Shown in pieces: positions 35,467 to 45,029 of a stretch of DNA of 64,000 nucleotides. The stretch covers positions 4,607,323 to 4,671,322 of the forward strand of contig NZ_CP025979.1 in the NCBI RefSeq assembly GCF_002900365.1, written 5' to 3'. Every line of letters starts with the position of its first letter. Within the stretch, counting starts at the first letter, position 1. Made by a program: the position numbers and the translations under genes. A model generated the notes under the pieces. It searched no databases. It saw only the letters and a program-made list of their open reading frames with translations, and was not told where the DNA came from. This stretch comes from Escherichia marmotae. GTDB taxonomy: Bacteria; Pseudomonadota; Gammaproteobacteria; Enterobacterales; Enterobacteriaceae.

Positions 35467-35625
35467 CTGGATTCTCCTGTCAGTTAGCTTTGGTTGTGTG
35501 TGGGAGTCGTAGTCCTGAACGAAAACACCCCGCAATGGCACATTGGCAGCTAATCCGGATTCGCACTTCCGGCCAATGCTTCGTTTCGTATCACACACAC
35601 ACCAAAGCCTTCTGCTTTGAATGCT

Positions 35626-35656
35626 GCCCTTCTTCAGGGCTTAATTTTTAAGAGCA
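35626..35656 (-). promoter_or_regulatory. nutL site (boxA and boxB)
   Basis: On the minus strand GCTCTTAA (boxA) is followed by GCCCTGAAGAAGGGC (boxB, 35640-35626), the lambda nutL hairpin with a GAAGA loop. It lies 160 bases before N. Confidence 0.93.
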
Positions 35657-35700
35657 TCACCTTCATGGTGGTTAGTGCGTCCTGCTGATGGCTTAAAATT

Positions 35701-35768
35701 ACAAGAAAGATTGTATATTGTAAACAAGAAATATTGTAAAAATGGGCGTGAAAAACAAACTCCATTGT
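35701..35768 (-). promoter_or_regulatory. 434-type left operators (OL)
   Basis: Three 14-bp sites of the form ACAA-N6-TTGT: ACAAGAAAGATTGT (35701-35714), ACAAGAAATATTGT (35724-35737) and ACAAACTCCATTGT (35755-35768). They control the leftward promoter pL. Confidence 0.88.
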
Positions 35769-35818
35769 TTTTAAACGGAAAATAGTTTGTTTTTTGGCTG
35801 TCGAAATCGAGGTGAGGA

Positions 35819-37174
<1,356 letters not shown>

Positions 37175-37182
37175 GACATTCC

Positions 37183-37214
37183 CGCTCTTACACATCCCAG
37201 CCCTGAAAAAGGGC
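37183..37214 (+). promoter_or_regulatory. nutR site (boxA and boxB)
   Basis: CGCTCTTACACA (boxA) followed by GCCCTGAAAAAGGGC (boxB, 37200-37214) matches lambda nutR, eight bases after cro. Confidence 0.94.
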
Positions 37215-37293
37215 ATCAAATTAAACCACACCTATGGTGTATGCATTTATTTGCATACATTCAATTAATTGTTATCTAAGGAAATACTTACAT

Positions 37294-37587
37294 ATGGTTC
37301 GTGCAAACAAACGCAACGAGGCTCTACGAATCGAGAGTGCGTTGCTTAACAAAATCGCAATGCTTGGAACTGAGAAGACAGCGGAAGCTGTGGGAGTTGA
37401 TAAGTCGCAGATCAGCAGGTGGAAGAGGGATTGGATTCCAAAGTTCTCAATGCTGCTTGCTGTTCTTGAATGGGGTGTCGTCGACGACGACATGGCTCGA
37501 TTGGCACGACAAGTTGCTTCGATTCTCACCAATAAAAAACGCCCGGCGGCAACCGAGCGTTCTGAACAAATCCAGATGGAGTTCTGA
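37294..37587 (+). CDS. cII: Lambda-type CII activator
   Basis: 97 residues from the ATG at 37294; the frame is open 20 codons earlier. Helix-turn-helix TEKTAEAVGVDKSQISRWKR. It activates the repressor-establishment promoter and is degraded by FtsH. The match to lambda CII appears nearly complete. Confidence 0.96.
   Translation: MVRANKRNEALRIESALLNKIAMLGTEKTAEAVGVDKSQISRWKRDWIPKFSMLLAVLEWGVVDDDMARLARQVASILTNKKRPAATERSEQIQMEF
37303..37316 (-). promoter_or_regulatory. CII-binding site of pRE
   Basis: GCAAACAAACGCAA on the plus strand is the complement of TTGC-N6-TTGC, the CII box at the -35 of the leftward pRE promoter. It lies within the first codons of cII, as in lambda. Confidence 0.88.
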
Positions 37588-37609
37588 GGTCATTACTGGA
37601 TCAATCCAC
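37534..37609 (-). ncRNA. oop: oop antisense RNA
   Basis: The minus strand from about 37609 matches lambda oop: CCAGTAATGACCTCAGAACT, then the terminator hairpin ACGCTCGGTTGCCGCCGGGC ending in a T-run at about 37534. It is antisense to the 3' end of cII and lowers cII mRNA. Ends are approximate. Confidence 0.8.
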
Positions 37610-37619
37610 AGGAGTCATT

Positions 37620-37766
37620 ATGACAAAACAACTCAGTCCTTACCAGGACAAAATTCACAAACACATACTACGTGATCGCTTCCTGTCCAGCTTCAAGCAG
37701 CCTGGTCGATTCAGGGCTGAGTTGGAAAAAGTGAAGCTGATGCAGAAGGAGAAAGGTCATGAGTAA
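37620..37766 (+). CDS. Small phage protein (DUF2740-like)
   Basis: 48 residues, MTKQLSPYQDKIHKHILRDR then FLSSFKQPGRFRAELEKVKL, basic. GGAG precedes the ATG. I recall similar small proteins ahead of replication genes in other P22-like phages. It overlaps the next start by eight bases. Function unknown. Confidence 0.75.
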   Translation: MTKQLSPYQDKIHKHILRDRFLSSFKQPGRFRAELEKVKLMQKEKGHE

Positions 37767-38592
37767 CATATCTAATCTAGCCGAAGCCAGAGAGGCCAGA
37801 AGGCTCCAACAACCGCATCAAAGCAGCGGTAAGGGGTATGCCTTGCTGCACCGTAAAATTATGGATGTGCCGTTTTACAAGGATGCAGAAGCAGCGCATC
37901 TGTGGGTTCACTTAATCCTCAAAGCAAAGCATACGCCTGAGTATGTAATGACTGACGCAGGAGAAATTCTGGTAGGAAGAGGAAAGCTACTTGGCGGTAG
38001 AAACTCTCTGGCGTTTGAAACAGGACTCAAACCAGATCGCGTTCAGTACCTGCTTAGAAAGTTCAAAAAACTCGGCATGATTGACTGGGTTTCACACGGT
38101 AAATTCTCAGTTTTCTCGGTAGAGAAATATGACGATTATCAGTCAAATTTTGTACCAGCAGATTACCAGCAAATTACCACAGATAAAGAATATAATAATA
38201 TTATCTCTAATACTGACGTATTAGAGAGTGCCACAGCAGACAAAAAGTCTGACAAGAAAAAACCTTCCGTTAGCTGTCAGGATGTTGTCGATGCTTACCA
38301 CGAAATCCTTCCTGAAGCGCCAAGAATCCGCGCACTGAATGACAAGCGTAAAAACCAGATCCGAACGTTCTGGCGCAAAGCCGGAGTGATAACCCGCCAG
38401 CTTGACGGGCATGGGTTCACGATGCAGGACTGGAGAAATTATTTGAGCTACGTAGGCGAAAATTGCCGATGGATGTTCGAAGAACGCCCAAACCATCAAC
38501 GCGGAACCGTCTGGCACAAAAAGGGATTTGATTTCCTGCTTAACGACAATACCTACCTGAAAGTTCGTGAGGGTGAACACGATGACCGATAA
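37759..38592 (+). CDS. Replication initiation protein (P22 gp18-like position)
   Basis: 277 residues. The N-terminal part (YALLHRKIMDVPFYKDAEAA, DRVQYLLRKFKKLGMIDW) resembles a winged-helix replication initiator. The C-terminal half (RNQIRTFWRK and WRNYLSYVGENCRWMFEERP-type text) is shared by phage helicase-loader proteins. It precedes a DnaB-type helicase. Codons around 38180-38230 are AT-rich and hold a 24-base palindrome, a candidate origin. Confidence 0.8.
   Translation: MSNISNLAEAREARRLQQPHQSSGKGYALLHRKIMDVPFYKDAEAAHLWVHLILKAKHTPEYVMTDAGEILVGRGKLLGGRNSLAFETGLKPDRVQYLLRKFKKLGMIDWVSHGKFSVFSVEKYDDYQSNFVPADYQQITTDKEYNNIISNTDVLESATADKKSDKKKPSVSCQDVVDAYHEILPEAPRIRALNDKRKNQIRTFWRKAGVITRQLDGHGFTMQDWRNYLSYVGENCRWMFEERPNHQRGTVWHKKGFDFLLNDNTYLKVREGEHDDR
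38204..38227. other. Palindrome in AT-rich segment, candidate replication origin element
   Basis: TCTCTAATAC-TGAC-GTATTAGAGA is a perfect 10-bp inverted repeat in a strongly AT-rich stretch inside the replication gene. Lambdoid phages carry the origin within this gene. No clear iterons were seen. Confidence 0.45.
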
Positions 38593-40018
38593 TTTTTATG
38601 CGCCGCCCCATAGCATCGAGGCAGAGCAGGCGGTGATTGGTGGATTGCTTCTGGATGATGACAGCAGTGAGCGCGTCCAGAAAGTTCTGGCGATGCTGAA
38701 GCCTGATTCATTTTACAGCCGACCACACAAAATCATTTTCGAAGAAATAACCAGAATGCACCGGGAGCAAAAGCCAGTAGATGGCCTGACGCTTTTCGAT
38801 GAACTGGAGCGTAAATCGTTAACGGCGTCTGTTGGCGGTTTTGCTTATATCGCTGAGATCGCAAAGAACACGCCAAGCGCCGCAAACATCGTTGCCTATG
38901 CAATGCAGGTTCGCGAAACCGCAATGGAACGCTACGCCATCAACCGCATGACTGAAGCGACGGAATTGCTCTATTCCCGCAACGGAATGACTGCGACGCA
39001 GAAGTACGAAGCTATTCAGGCGATTTTCACGCAACTGACAGACCATGCAAAAACCGGATCGCGTCGCGGCCTTCGCTCATTTGGTGAGGTCATGGAAGAC
39101 TGGGTTAGCGACCTTGAGAAGCGATTTGACCCGTCAGGCGAACAACGAGGAATGAGCACAGGGATCCCATCGCTGGACAGGATGCTGTCACCGAAAGGTC
39201 TGGTGAAAGGCTCTCTGTTTGTCATTGGCGCTCGCCCTAAGATGGGGAAAACGACGCTATACAGCCAGATGGCAATCAACTGCGCAGTGCATGAGAAAAA
39301 GCCCGCTCTGATGTTCAGCCTTGAAATGCCAGGTGACCAGATACTGGAAAAACTGGTAGGACAGAAGTCAGGTGTTAACCCGAATATTTTTTACCTTCCG
39401 GCGACAAATGACGCTGATGACGGCTATCAGGGTGATTACGATGGTGACTTCAACAGGGCGATCGAAACAGCCAATCGCTTGAGTGAAATCGACCTGCTTT
39501 ACATCGACGACACGCCGGGATTATCTCTGGCTCAAATCGTCAGCGAAAGCCGTCGAATCAAGCGAGAAAAAGGATGTGTTGGCATGATTCTGGTCGATTA
39601 CCTGACACTAATGACCGCAGAGAAGGCTGATCGCAACGACCTTGCTTACGGCATGATCACCAAAGGACTGAAGAACCTTGCCAAAGAGCTTGATTGCGTT
39701 GTTGTGCTTCTGACACAGCTTAACCGCGCACTGGAAAGCCGAACCAATAAACGCCCATTACCAAGTGACTCACGAGATACAGGGCAGATTGAACAGGATT
39801 GCGATTATTGGGTGGGGATCCATCGTGAAGGTGCTTTTGATGACAGTGTTCCACCTGGTGAAACCGAACTAATCCTTCGTCTCAATCGTCATGGCAATAC
39901 CGGCACGGTGTATTGCATTCAGGCAAATGGCGCTATTTATGACACAGACCAACAGTCTGCTGAAATGCGCCGCCGTGAACGTGAGGAACCGCAGTCCAAG
40001 AAGAAAGGAGGATTCTGA
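38582..40018 (+). CDS. DnaB-family replicative helicase
   Basis: 478 residues from the ATG at 38582, inside the end of the preceding gene. An N-terminal DnaB domain (PHSIEAEQAVIGGLLLDDDS) is followed by a RecA-like core with Walker A GARPKMGKTT, Walker B MILVDYLTLM and the Q/R motif DSRDTGQIEQDCDYW. It unwinds DNA at the phage fork, as gp12 does in P22. Confidence 0.94.
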   Translation: MTDNFYAPPHSIEAEQAVIGGLLLDDDSSERVQKVLAMLKPDSFYSRPHKIIFEEITRMHREQKPVDGLTLFDELERKSLTASVGGFAYIAEIAKNTPSAANIVAYAMQVRETAMERYAINRMTEATELLYSRNGMTATQKYEAIQAIFTQLTDHAKTGSRRGLRSFGEVMEDWVSDLEKRFDPSGEQRGMSTGIPSLDRMLSPKGLVKGSLFVIGARPKMGKTTLYSQMAINCAVHEKKPALMFSLEMPGDQILEKLVGQKSGVNPNIFYLPATNDADDGYQGDYDGDFNRAIETANRLSEIDLLYIDDTPGLSLAQIVSESRRIKREKGCVGMILVDYLTLMTAEKADRNDLAYGMITKGLKNLAKELDCVVVLLTQLNRALESRTNKRPLPSDSRDTGQIEQDCDYWVGIHREGAFDDSVPPGETELILRLNRHGNTGTVYCIQANGAIYDTDQQSAEMRRREREEPQSKKKGGF

Positions 40019-40098
40019 TGACCATCTACATCACTGAGCTAATAACAGGCCTGCTGGTAATCGCAGGCCTTTTTATTTGGGGGAGAGGGAAGTCATGA
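40018..40098 (+). CDS. 26-residue one-span membrane peptide
   Basis: MTIYITELITGLLVIAGLFI then WGRGKS, one hydrophobic helix with a basic end. Its ATG overlaps the helicase stop (ATGA) and its stop overlaps the ninB start, so it is translated in series with both. Function unknown. Confidence 0.6.
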   Translation: MTIYITELITGLLVIAGLFIWGRGKS

Positions 40099-40535
40099 AA
40101 AAACTAACCTTTGAAATTCGATCTCCTGCACATCAGCAAAACGCTATTCACGCAGTACAGCAAATCCTTCCAGACCCAACCAAACCAATCGTAGTAACCA
40201 TTCAGGAACGCAACCGCAGCTTAGACCAAAACAGGAAGCTATGGGCCTGCTTAGGTGACGTCTCTCGTCAGGTTGAATGGCATGGTCGCTGGCTGGATGC
40301 AGAAAGCTGGAAGTGTGTGTTTACCGCAGCATTAAAGCAGCAGGATGTTGTTCCTAACCTTGCCGGGAATGGCTTTGTGGTAATAGGCCAGTCAACCAGC
40401 AGGATGCGTGTAGGCGAATTTGCGGAGCTATTAGAGCTTATACAGGCATTCGGTACAGAGCGTGGCGTTAAGTGGTCAGACGAAGCGAGACTGGCTCTGG
40501 AGTGGAAAGCGAGATGGGGAGACAGGGCTGCATGA
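40095..40535 (+). CDS. ninB: NinB recombination mediator
   Basis: 146 residues from the ATG at 40095, the lambda length. MKKLTFEIRSPAHQQNAIHA matches lambda NinB (Orf), which binds single-stranded DNA and SSB and substitutes for RecFOR in phage recombination. First lambda-type gene of the nin region here. Confidence 0.94.
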   Translation: MKKLTFEIRSPAHQQNAIHAVQQILPDPTKPIVVTIQERNRSLDQNRKLWACLGDVSRQVEWHGRWLDAESWKCVFTAALKQQDVVPNLAGNGFVVIGQSTSRMRVGEFAELLELIQAFGTERGVKWSDEARLALEWKARWGDRAA

Positions 40536-41404
40536 TAAATGTCGTTAGTTTCTCCGGTGGCAGGACGTCAGCATATTTGCTCTGGCTAATGGAGCAAAAG
40601 CGACGGGCAGGTGAAGACGTGCATTACGTTTTCATGGATACAGGTTGTGAACATCCAATGACATATCGGTTTGTCAGGGAAGTTGTGAAGTTCTGGGATA
40701 TACCGCTCACCGTATTGCAGGTTGATATCAACCCAGAGCTTGGGCAGCCAAATGGTTATACGGTATGGGAACCAAAGGATATTCAGACGCGACTGCCTGT
40801 TCTGAAGCCATTTATCGATATGGTAAAGAAATATGGCACTCCATACGTCGGCGGTGCGTTCTGCACTGACAGATTAAAACTCGTTCCCTTCACCAAATAC
40901 TGTGATGACCATTTCGGGCGAGGGAATTACACCACGTGGATTGGCATCAGAGCTGATGAACCGAAGCGGCTAAAGCCAAAGCCTGGAATCAGATATCTTG
41001 CTGAACTGTCAGACTTTGAGAAGGAAGATATCCTCGCATGGTGGAAGCAACAACCATTCGATTTGCAAATACCGGAACATCTCGGTAACTGCATATTCTG
41101 CATTAAAAAATCAACGCAAAAAATCGGACTTGCCTGCAAAGATGAGGAGGGATTGCAGCGTGTTTTTAATGAGGTCATCACGGGATCGCATGTGCGTGAC
41201 GGACATCGGGAAACACCAAAGGAGATTATGTACCGAGGAAGAATGTCGCTGGACGGTATCGCGAAAATGTATTCAGAAAATGATTATCAAGCCCTGTATC
41301 AGGACATGGTACGAGCTAAAAGATTCGATACCGGCTCTTGTTCTGAGTCATGCGAAATATTTGGAGGGCAGCTTGATTTCGACTTCGGGAGGGAGGCTGC
41401 ATGA
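40532..41404 (+). CDS. ninC: NinC, PAPS-reductase-like protein
   Basis: 290 residues from the ATG at 40532, overlapping the ninB stop. The N-terminal nucleotide loop SFSGGRTSAYLLWL is that of ATP pyrophosphatases and PAPS reductases, with CTDRLK and GIRADEPKR further on. The role in the phage is unknown. Confidence 0.92.
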   Translation: MINVVSFSGGRTSAYLLWLMEQKRRAGEDVHYVFMDTGCEHPMTYRFVREVVKFWDIPLTVLQVDINPELGQPNGYTVWEPKDIQTRLPVLKPFIDMVKKYGTPYVGGAFCTDRLKLVPFTKYCDDHFGRGNYTTWIGIRADEPKRLKPKPGIRYLAELSDFEKEDILAWWKQQPFDLQIPEHLGNCIFCIKKSTQKIGLACKDEEGLQRVFNEVITGSHVRDGHRETPKEIMYRGRMSLDGIAKMYSENDYQALYQDMVRAKRFDTGSCSESCEIFGGQLDFDFGREAA

Positions 41405-41574
41405 TGCGATGTTATCGGTGCGGTGAATGCAAAGAAGATAACCGCTTCCGACCAAACCAACCTTACTGGAATCGATGGTGTCTCCGGTGTGAAAGAACAC
41501 CAACAGGGGTGTTACCACTACCGCAGGAAAAGGAGGACGTGTGGCGAGACAGCGACGAAGTATCACCGACATAA
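41401..41574 (+). CDS. ninD: NinD
   Basis: 57 residues with a four-Cys zinc ribbon, [16 protein letters not shown] and [17 protein letters not shown] overlaps the ninC stop. It matches lambda NinD; function unknown. Confidence 0.9.
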
Positions 41575-41717
41575 TCTGTGAAAACTGCAAATACCTTCCA
41601 ACGAAACGCTCCAGAAATAAACGCAAGCCAATCCCAAAAGAATCTGACGTAAAAACCTTCAATTACACGGCTCATCTGTGGGATATCCGGTGGCTAAGAC
41701 ATCGTGCGAGGAAATGA
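41541..41717 (+). CDS. ninE: NinE
   Basis: 58 residues, GTG start with AGGAGG upstream. It overlaps the ninD end by 34 bases in another frame. Basic, with [20 protein letters not shown]. Matches lambda NinE; function unknown. Confidence 0.88.
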
Positions 41718-41719
41718 CA

Positions 41720-42079
41720 ATGGATTATTCACAGTTAAGTGATTTTGAAATTAACGTGGCGGTATTCGAAGCCATTCATAACGGATCACCGGATTACAAA
41801 GAAGGTGAGAATGGCGATATGGTGTTTGTCTCATTTGAGGGAGACATTGTAAACGGAGACGCAGTTGAAGTAGAGGTTGAGCGCGGATCCTTTAACCCAT
41901 GCGCAAACCCAGCAGACGCATGGCCGATTATTGAAAAATACAGGATTAGCATTATCAATCTCGATGAAGACGAGTGGGGTGCACGTGGTGTGGCCTACTG
42001 TAAATCTAAGCGAGCTATACATGAAAATCCCCTCCGCGCCGCCATGATTGTCTTTCTCATGATGCAGAGAATCCAATAA
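41720..42079 (+). CDS. ninX: NinX (DUF2591)
   Basis: 119 residues. MDYSQLSDFEINVAVFEAIH and CANPADAWPIIEKYRISI are typical of P22 NinX. GAGGAAA lies ahead of the ATG at 41720; an ATG two codons upstream is possible. Function unknown. Confidence 0.88.
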   Translation: MDYSQLSDFEINVAVFEAIHNGSPDYKEGENGDMVFVSFEGDIVNGDAVEVEVERGSFNPCANPADAWPIIEKYRISIINLDEDEWGARGVAYCKSKRAIHENPLRAAMIVFLMMQRIQ

Positions 42080-42255
42080 TGCTTAGCCCATCCCAATCCC
42101 TTCAATACCAGAAAGAAAGCGTCGAGCGAGCTTTAACGTGCGCTAACTGCGGTCAGAAACTGCATGTGCTGGAAGTTCACGTGTGCTCCGATTGCTGCGC
42201 AGAACTGATGAGCGATCCGAATAGCTCAATGTACGAGGAAGAAGACGATGAGTGA
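42079..42255 (+). CDS. ninF: NinF
   Basis: 58 residues with CANCGQKLHVLEVHVCSDCC, a zinc ribbon. Matches lambda NinF. TAATG overlap with ninX. Function unknown. Confidence 0.9.
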   Translation: MLSPSQSLQYQKESVERALTCANCGQKLHVLEVHVCSDCCAELMSDPNSSMYEEEDDE

Positions 42256-42517
42256 TTTCTCTGAGCTTATTTCCTTCAAAAAAGACAGAGAAGAAATGCG
42301 TACTGAATCTGTCTATTACGTTCAACACCGGAATAAACGCTCGGTGCTTGATCAGGAGCTGGTTATTACCGGAGACCTTGCATTCAGAACATATAAGGCC
42401 AGCATGGAAATGAAGGATTTCCCTAAATGTGGTTCTGAAAGAGAAGCCGCGTTAAAGCTGGCAGAGTGGATGCAGAGAATGGCTGCTGCAATTGAGAATT
42501 ACTGGAGCGAACCATAA
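42248..42517 (+). CDS. Hypothetical nin-region protein
   Basis: 89 residues: MSDFSELISFKKDREEMRTE ... AALKLAEWMQRMAAAIENYW. Overlaps ninF by eight bases and ninG by one. I do not recognise a family; not part of the lambda nin set. Confidence 0.7.
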   Translation: MSDFSELISFKKDREEMRTESVYYVQHRNKRSVLDQELVITGDLAFRTYKASMEMKDFPKCGSEREAALKLAEWMQRMAAAIENYWSEP

Positions 42518-43128
42518 TGGCTAAACCAGCGCGAAGACGATGTAAAAACGAAGAATGTCGGGAATGGTTTCACCCTGCATTCGCTAATCAGTGGTGGTGT
42601 TCTCCAGAGTGTGGAACAAAGATAGCACTCGAACGACGAAGCAAAGAACGCGAAAAAGCGGAAAAAGCAGCAGAGAAGAAACGACGACGAGAGGAGCAGA
42701 AACAGAAAGATAAACTTAAGATTCGAAAACTCGCCTTAAAGCCCCGCAGTTACTGGATTAAACAAGCCCAACAAGCCGTAAACGCCTTCATCAGAGAAAG
42801 AGACCGCGACTTACCATGTATCTCATGCGGAACGATCACGTCTGCTCAGTGGGATGCCGGACATTACCGGACAACTGCTGCGGCACCTCAACTCCGATTT
42901 GATGAACGCAATATTCACAAGCAATGCGTGGTGTGCAACCAGCACAAAAGCGGAAATCTCGTTCCGTATCGCGTCGAACTGATTAGCCGCATCGGGCAGG
43001 AAGCAGTAGACGAAATCGAATCAAACCATAACCGCCATCGCTGGACTATCGAAGAGTGCAAGGCGATCAAGGCAGAGTACCAACAGAAACTCAAAGACCT
43101 GCGAAATAGCAGAAGTGAGGCCGCATGA
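42517..43128 (+). CDS. ninG: NinG (Rap) recombination endonuclease
   Basis: 203 residues. Zinc motif CKNEECREWFHPAFANQWWC at the N-terminus, a basic coiled region (about 45-80), then an HNH-like part (CISCGTITSAQWDAGHYRT, IHKQCVVCNQHKSGN). Lambda Rap cuts branched recombination intermediates. Confidence 0.93.
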   Translation: MAKPARRRCKNEECREWFHPAFANQWWCSPECGTKIALERRSKEREKAEKAAEKKRRREEQKQKDKLKIRKLALKPRSYWIKQAQQAVNAFIRERDRDLPCISCGTITSAQWDAGHYRTTAAAPQLRFDERNIHKQCVVCNQHKSGNLVPYRVELISRIGQEAVDEIESNHNRHRWTIEECKAIKAEYQQKLKDLRNSRSEAA

Positions 43129-43331
43129 CGTTCTCAGTAAAAACCATTCCAGACATGCTCGTTGAAGCATACGGAAACCAGACAGAAGTAGCACGCAGAC
43201 TGAAATGTAGTCGCGGCACGGTCAGAAAATACGTTGATGATAAAGACGGGAAAATGCACGCCATCGTCAACGACGTTCTTATGGTTCATCGCGGATGGAG
43301 TGAAAGAGATGCGCTATTACGAAAGAATTGA
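43125..43331 (+). CDS. ninH: NinH, Fis-like DNA-binding protein
   Basis: 68 residues. Helix-turn-helix YGNQTEVARRLKCSRGTVRK like that of Fis. Overlaps ninG by four bases. Role unknown. Confidence 0.9.
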   Translation: MTFSVKTIPDMLVEAYGNQTEVARRLKCSRGTVRKYVDDKDGKMHAIVNDVLMVHRGWSERDALLRKN

Positions 43332-43974
43332 TGGCAGCAAATACCGAAATATTTGGGTAGTTGGCGATCTGCACGGATGCTACACGAACCTGATGAAAAA
43401 ACTGGAGACGATAGGATTCGACACCAAAAAAGACCTGCTTATCTCGGTTGGCGATTTGGTCGATCGCGGTACAGAGAACGTCGAATGTCTGGAATTAATC
43501 ACATTCCCCTGGTTCCGAGCTGTACGTGGAAACCATGAGCAAATGATGATTGATGGCTTATCAGAGCGTGGAAACGTCAATCACTGGCTGTTTAATGGCG
43601 GTGGCTGGTTCTTTAATCTCGATTACGACAAAGAAATTCTGGCTAAAGCTCTTGCCCATAAAGCAGATGAACTTCCGTTAATCATTGAACTGGTGAGCAA
43701 AGGTAAAAAATATGTCATCTGCCACGCCGATTATCCTTGTGACGAATACGAGTTTGGAAAGCCAGTTGATCATCAGCAGGTAATCTGGAACCGCGAACGA
43801 ATCAGCAACTCACAAGACGGGATCGTAAAAGAAATCAAAGGAGCGGACACGTTCATCTTTGGTCATACGCCAGCAGTGAAACCACTCAAGTTTGCCAACC
43901 AGATGTATATAGATACCGGCGCAGTGTTCTGCGGAAACCTCACATTGATTCAGGTACAGGGAGAAGGCGCATGA
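43309..43974 (+). CDS. ninI: NinI serine/threonine protein phosphatase
   Basis: 221 residues from the ATG at 43309, the lambda length; the frame is open 25 codons earlier inside ninH. PPP-family motifs GDLHGCY, GDLVDRG and RGNHE bind two metal ions. A dual-specificity phosphatase in lambda; biological target unknown. Confidence 0.95.
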   Translation: MRYYERIDGSKYRNIWVVGDLHGCYTNLMKKLETIGFDTKKDLLISVGDLVDRGTENVECLELITFPWFRAVRGNHEQMMIDGLSERGNVNHWLFNGGGWFFNLDYDKEILAKALAHKADELPLIIELVSKGKKYVICHADYPCDEYEFGKPVDHQQVIWNRERISNSQDGIVKEIKGADTFIFGHTPAVKPLKFANQMYIDTGAVFCGNLTLIQVQGEGA

Positions 43975-44594
43975 GACTCGAAAGCGTAGCTAAATTTCAT
44001 TCGCCAAAAAGCCCGATGATGAGCGACTCACCACGGGCTACGGCTTCTGACTCTCTTTCCGGTACTGATGTGATGGCTGCTATGGGGATGGCGCAATCAC
44101 AAGCCGGATTCGGAATGGCTGCATTCTGTGGTAAGCACGAACTCAGCCAGAACGACAAACAAAAGGCTATCAACTATCTGATGCAATTTGCACACAAGGT
44201 ATCGGGGAAATACCGTGGCGTGGCAAAGCTTGAAGGAAATACTAAGGCAAAGGTACTGCAAGTGCTCGCAACATTCGCTTATGCGGATTATTGCCGTAGT
44301 GCCGCGACGCCGGGAGCAAGGTGCAGAGATTGCCACGGTACAGGCCGTGCGGTTGATATAGCAAAAACAGAGCAGTGGGGGAGAGTTGTCGAGAAAGAGT
44401 GCGGAAGATGCAAAGGCGTCGGCTATTCAAGGATGCCAGCAAGCGCAGCATATCGCGCTGTGACGATGCTAATCCCAAACCTTACCCAACCCACCTGGTC
44501 ACGCACTGTTAAGCCGCTGTATGACGCTCTGGTGGTGCAATGCCACAAGGAAGAGTCAAACGCAGACAACATTTTGAATACGGTCACACGTTAG
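43971..44594 (+). CDS. Q: Lambda-type Q late antiterminator
   Basis: 207 residues, the lambda length. A zinc-binding pair CRDCHGTG ... CGRCKGVG (about 118-148) lies in the C-terminal half. It loads on polymerase at pR' and allows read-through of the late operon. ATGA overlap with ninI. Confidence 0.95.
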   Translation: MRLESVAKFHSPKSPMMSDSPRATASDSLSGTDVMAAMGMAQSQAGFGMAAFCGKHELSQNDKQKAINYLMQFAHKVSGKYRGVAKLEGNTKAKVLQVLATFAYADYCRSAATPGARCRDCHGTGRAVDIAKTEQWGRVVEKECGRCKGVGYSRMPASAAYRAVTMLIPNLTQPTWSRTVKPLYDALVVQCHKEESNADNILNTVTR

Positions 44595-44636
44595 CAGCAT
44601 GATTGCCACGGATGGCAACATATTAACGGCATGATA

Positions 44637-44665
44637 TTGACTTTTTGAATAAAGCTGGGTAAATT
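44637..44665 (+). promoter_or_regulatory. Late promoter pR' with Q-binding element
   Basis: TTGACT (44637-44642), a 17-bp spacer and TAAATT (44660-44665) lie 43 bases after Q. Surrounding sequence (TGGCAACATATTAACGGCAT, AATTTGACTCAACGATGG) matches the lambda pR' region where Q binds and polymerase pauses. Confidence 0.85.
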
Positions 44666-44698
44666 TGACTCAACGATGGATAAATGCACTCGTTAAAT

Positions 44699-44729
44699 AA
44701 AGCCCTGAGTTAATAGCTCGGGGCTTTTT
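44699..44729 (+). terminator. Late leader terminator tR'
   Basis: AAGCCCTGAG and CTCGGGGCTTTTTG pair around TTAATAG. Without Q, transcription from pR' should end here. Confidence 0.88.
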
Positions 44730-44730
44730 G

Positions 44731-45029
44731 CGTTTTAAGCACGACCTTTCTGAAAGCACATCAAACCAAATACCAGACAGACAAAAATAATCACCTTATC
44801 CGCTGTTGCTACGGTGCGGTGTGCTTTGCATAAAAGAAAACCAGCTCAATGGCTGGCTTCGTGAAAGCGGGTGGCATGAGGTTGTTAGCGCAACCTCATG
44901 CCGTTTTGCCCGTGCATATCGGTCACGAACAAATCTGATTACTAAACACAGTAGCCTGGATTTGTTCTATCAGTAATCGACCTTATTCCTAATTAAATAG
45001 AGCAAATCCCCTCAATGAAGGGGTAGAGC
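44731..45029 (+). other. Structured late leader between tR' and the holin gene
   Basis: About 300 bases without a gene but with much RNA structure. GGCATGAGGTTG and CAACCTCATGCC form a perfect 12-bp stem with a 6-base loop (44873-44902). Another long-range pair is GAACAAATC with GATTTGTTC (44928-44976). The last 80 bases resemble the lambda S leader. Confidence 0.7.
45008..45023 (+). promoter_or_regulatory. Holin start-choice hairpin (sdi-like)
   Basis: CCCCT-CAATGA-AGGGG sits seven bases before the holin ATG and includes its G-rich ribosome site. Lambda S has a similar hairpin that sets the ratio of its two starts. Here the two starts are at 45030 and 45039. Confidence 0.7.
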
